Assembly (NCBI GenBank): GCA_031277155.1
Contig: JAITMW010000120.1
Coordinates: 1-5,466 of the forward strand
Direction: 5' to 3'
Origin: Clostridiales bacterium
GTDB taxonomy: Bacteria > Bacillota > Clostridia > Lachnospirales > WRAX01
Length of the DNA stretch: 5,466 bases
The position numbers were made by a program, and so were the translations under genes. This document shows, in pieces, positions 5,360 to 5,466 of this stretch (positions are counted from its first letter, which is position 1; each line of letters opens with the position of its first letter). Under the pieces are notes generated by a model, which made no database searches, was not told the DNA's origin, and saw only the letters and a list, made by a program, of their open reading frames with translations.

Positions 5360-5463
5360 ATACTAATCCTGATTAAAATCCTGTACTTTGTTCGCGGCCT
5401 TTTTCCGAAAGCTTCAGCTTTCGGGGCCGCTCCAAACTACAGGTTTTAATCTAGAATTAGTAT
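5360..5463. repeat. 104-nt imperfect palindrome (long hairpin), MITE- or REP-like element candidate
   Basis: The two halves pair almost end to end: ATACTAAT (5360-5367) with ATTAGTAT (5456-5463); GATTAAAA (5371-5378) with TTTTAATC (5444-5451); CCTGTA (5380-5385) with TACAGG (5438-5443); TTTG (5387-5390) with CAAA (5433-5436); GCGGCC (5394-5399) with GGCCGC (5425-5430); and CCGAAAGC (5405-5412) with GCTTTCGG (5417-5424) around a TTCA loop. That is 40 base pairs broken only by small bulges, the largest being T5 at 5400-5404. No T-run follows the stem on either strand, so it is not an ordinary terminator. No ORF is present. It sits upstream of the XRE gene and may continue past the window. Nature unknown: a miniature mobile palindrome or structured RNA are both possible. 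Confidence 0.6.
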
Positions 5464-5466
5464 TAG

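Noticed and set aside
5360..5463. Palindrome as an integron attC site or as an intrinsic terminator
   Set aside because: The ends do not show attC core sites (RYYYAAC / GTTRRRY), no integrase is in view, and no T-run follows the stem on either strand.

Overview
The window is the distal part of a catabolic bacterial microcompartment (metabolosome) operon on the + strand, followed by a convergent, unrelated-looking regulator gene and a long palindromic element. AGGAGG-type ribosome binding sites, moderate GC in the operon, Firmicutes-like EutT/PduL variants and a stand-alone XRE regulator suggest an anaerobic Bacillota (Clostridia- or Negativicutes-like) genome. The species cannot be named from sequence alone.

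Layout: (1) 2-82, the last 26 codons of an upstream gene ending in an amphipathic helix that looks like a cargo-encapsulation peptide. (2) 109-4756, seven tightly packed genes, four of whose junctions are ATGA overlaps or a 1-nt gap: a hexameric BMC-H shell protein, a 465-aa fusion of a EutT-type cobalamin adenosyltransferase and a PduL phosphotransacylase, a pentameric BMC-P vertex protein (PduN/EutN), a PduS-type flavin/iron-sulfur cobalamin reductase, a PduT-type tandem BMC shell protein with a pore cysteine, a PduU-type circularly permuted shell protein, and a PduV/EutP small GTPase-like protein. The order J-(O+L)-N-S-T-U-V matches the second half of the Salmonella pdu operon, but the adenosyltransferase is of Eut type. 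(3) 4757-4874, a convergent region with a strong hairpin that probably terminates both the operon and the opposing gene. (4) 4875-5297 (minus strand), an XRE-family helix-turn-helix regulator, more AT-rich than the operon. (5) 5298-5466, its upstream region, with a candidate operator palindrome and a 104-nt imperfect hairpin reaching almost to the window edge.

Probable working of the system: a B12-dependent signature enzyme (diol/glycerol dehydratase or ethanolamine ammonia-lyase, outside the window) would produce an aldehyde inside the shell. PduS reduces cobalamin, with PduT possibly passing electrons through the shell, and the EutT domain re-adenosylates it. A CoA-acylating aldehyde dehydrogenase (not in the window) would make acyl-CoA, which the PduL domain converts to acyl-phosphate while recycling CoA. 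BMC-H, PduT, PduU and PduN build facets and vertices.

The most unusual object is the 465-aa fusion. It joins cofactor repair and CoA recycling in one chain, places the PduL encapsulation helix in the middle of the protein, lacks the EutT metal-binding N-terminus, and carries at its C-terminus a module that resembles the N-terminus of EutT/EutQ. The substrate of the compartment cannot be decided from this window.
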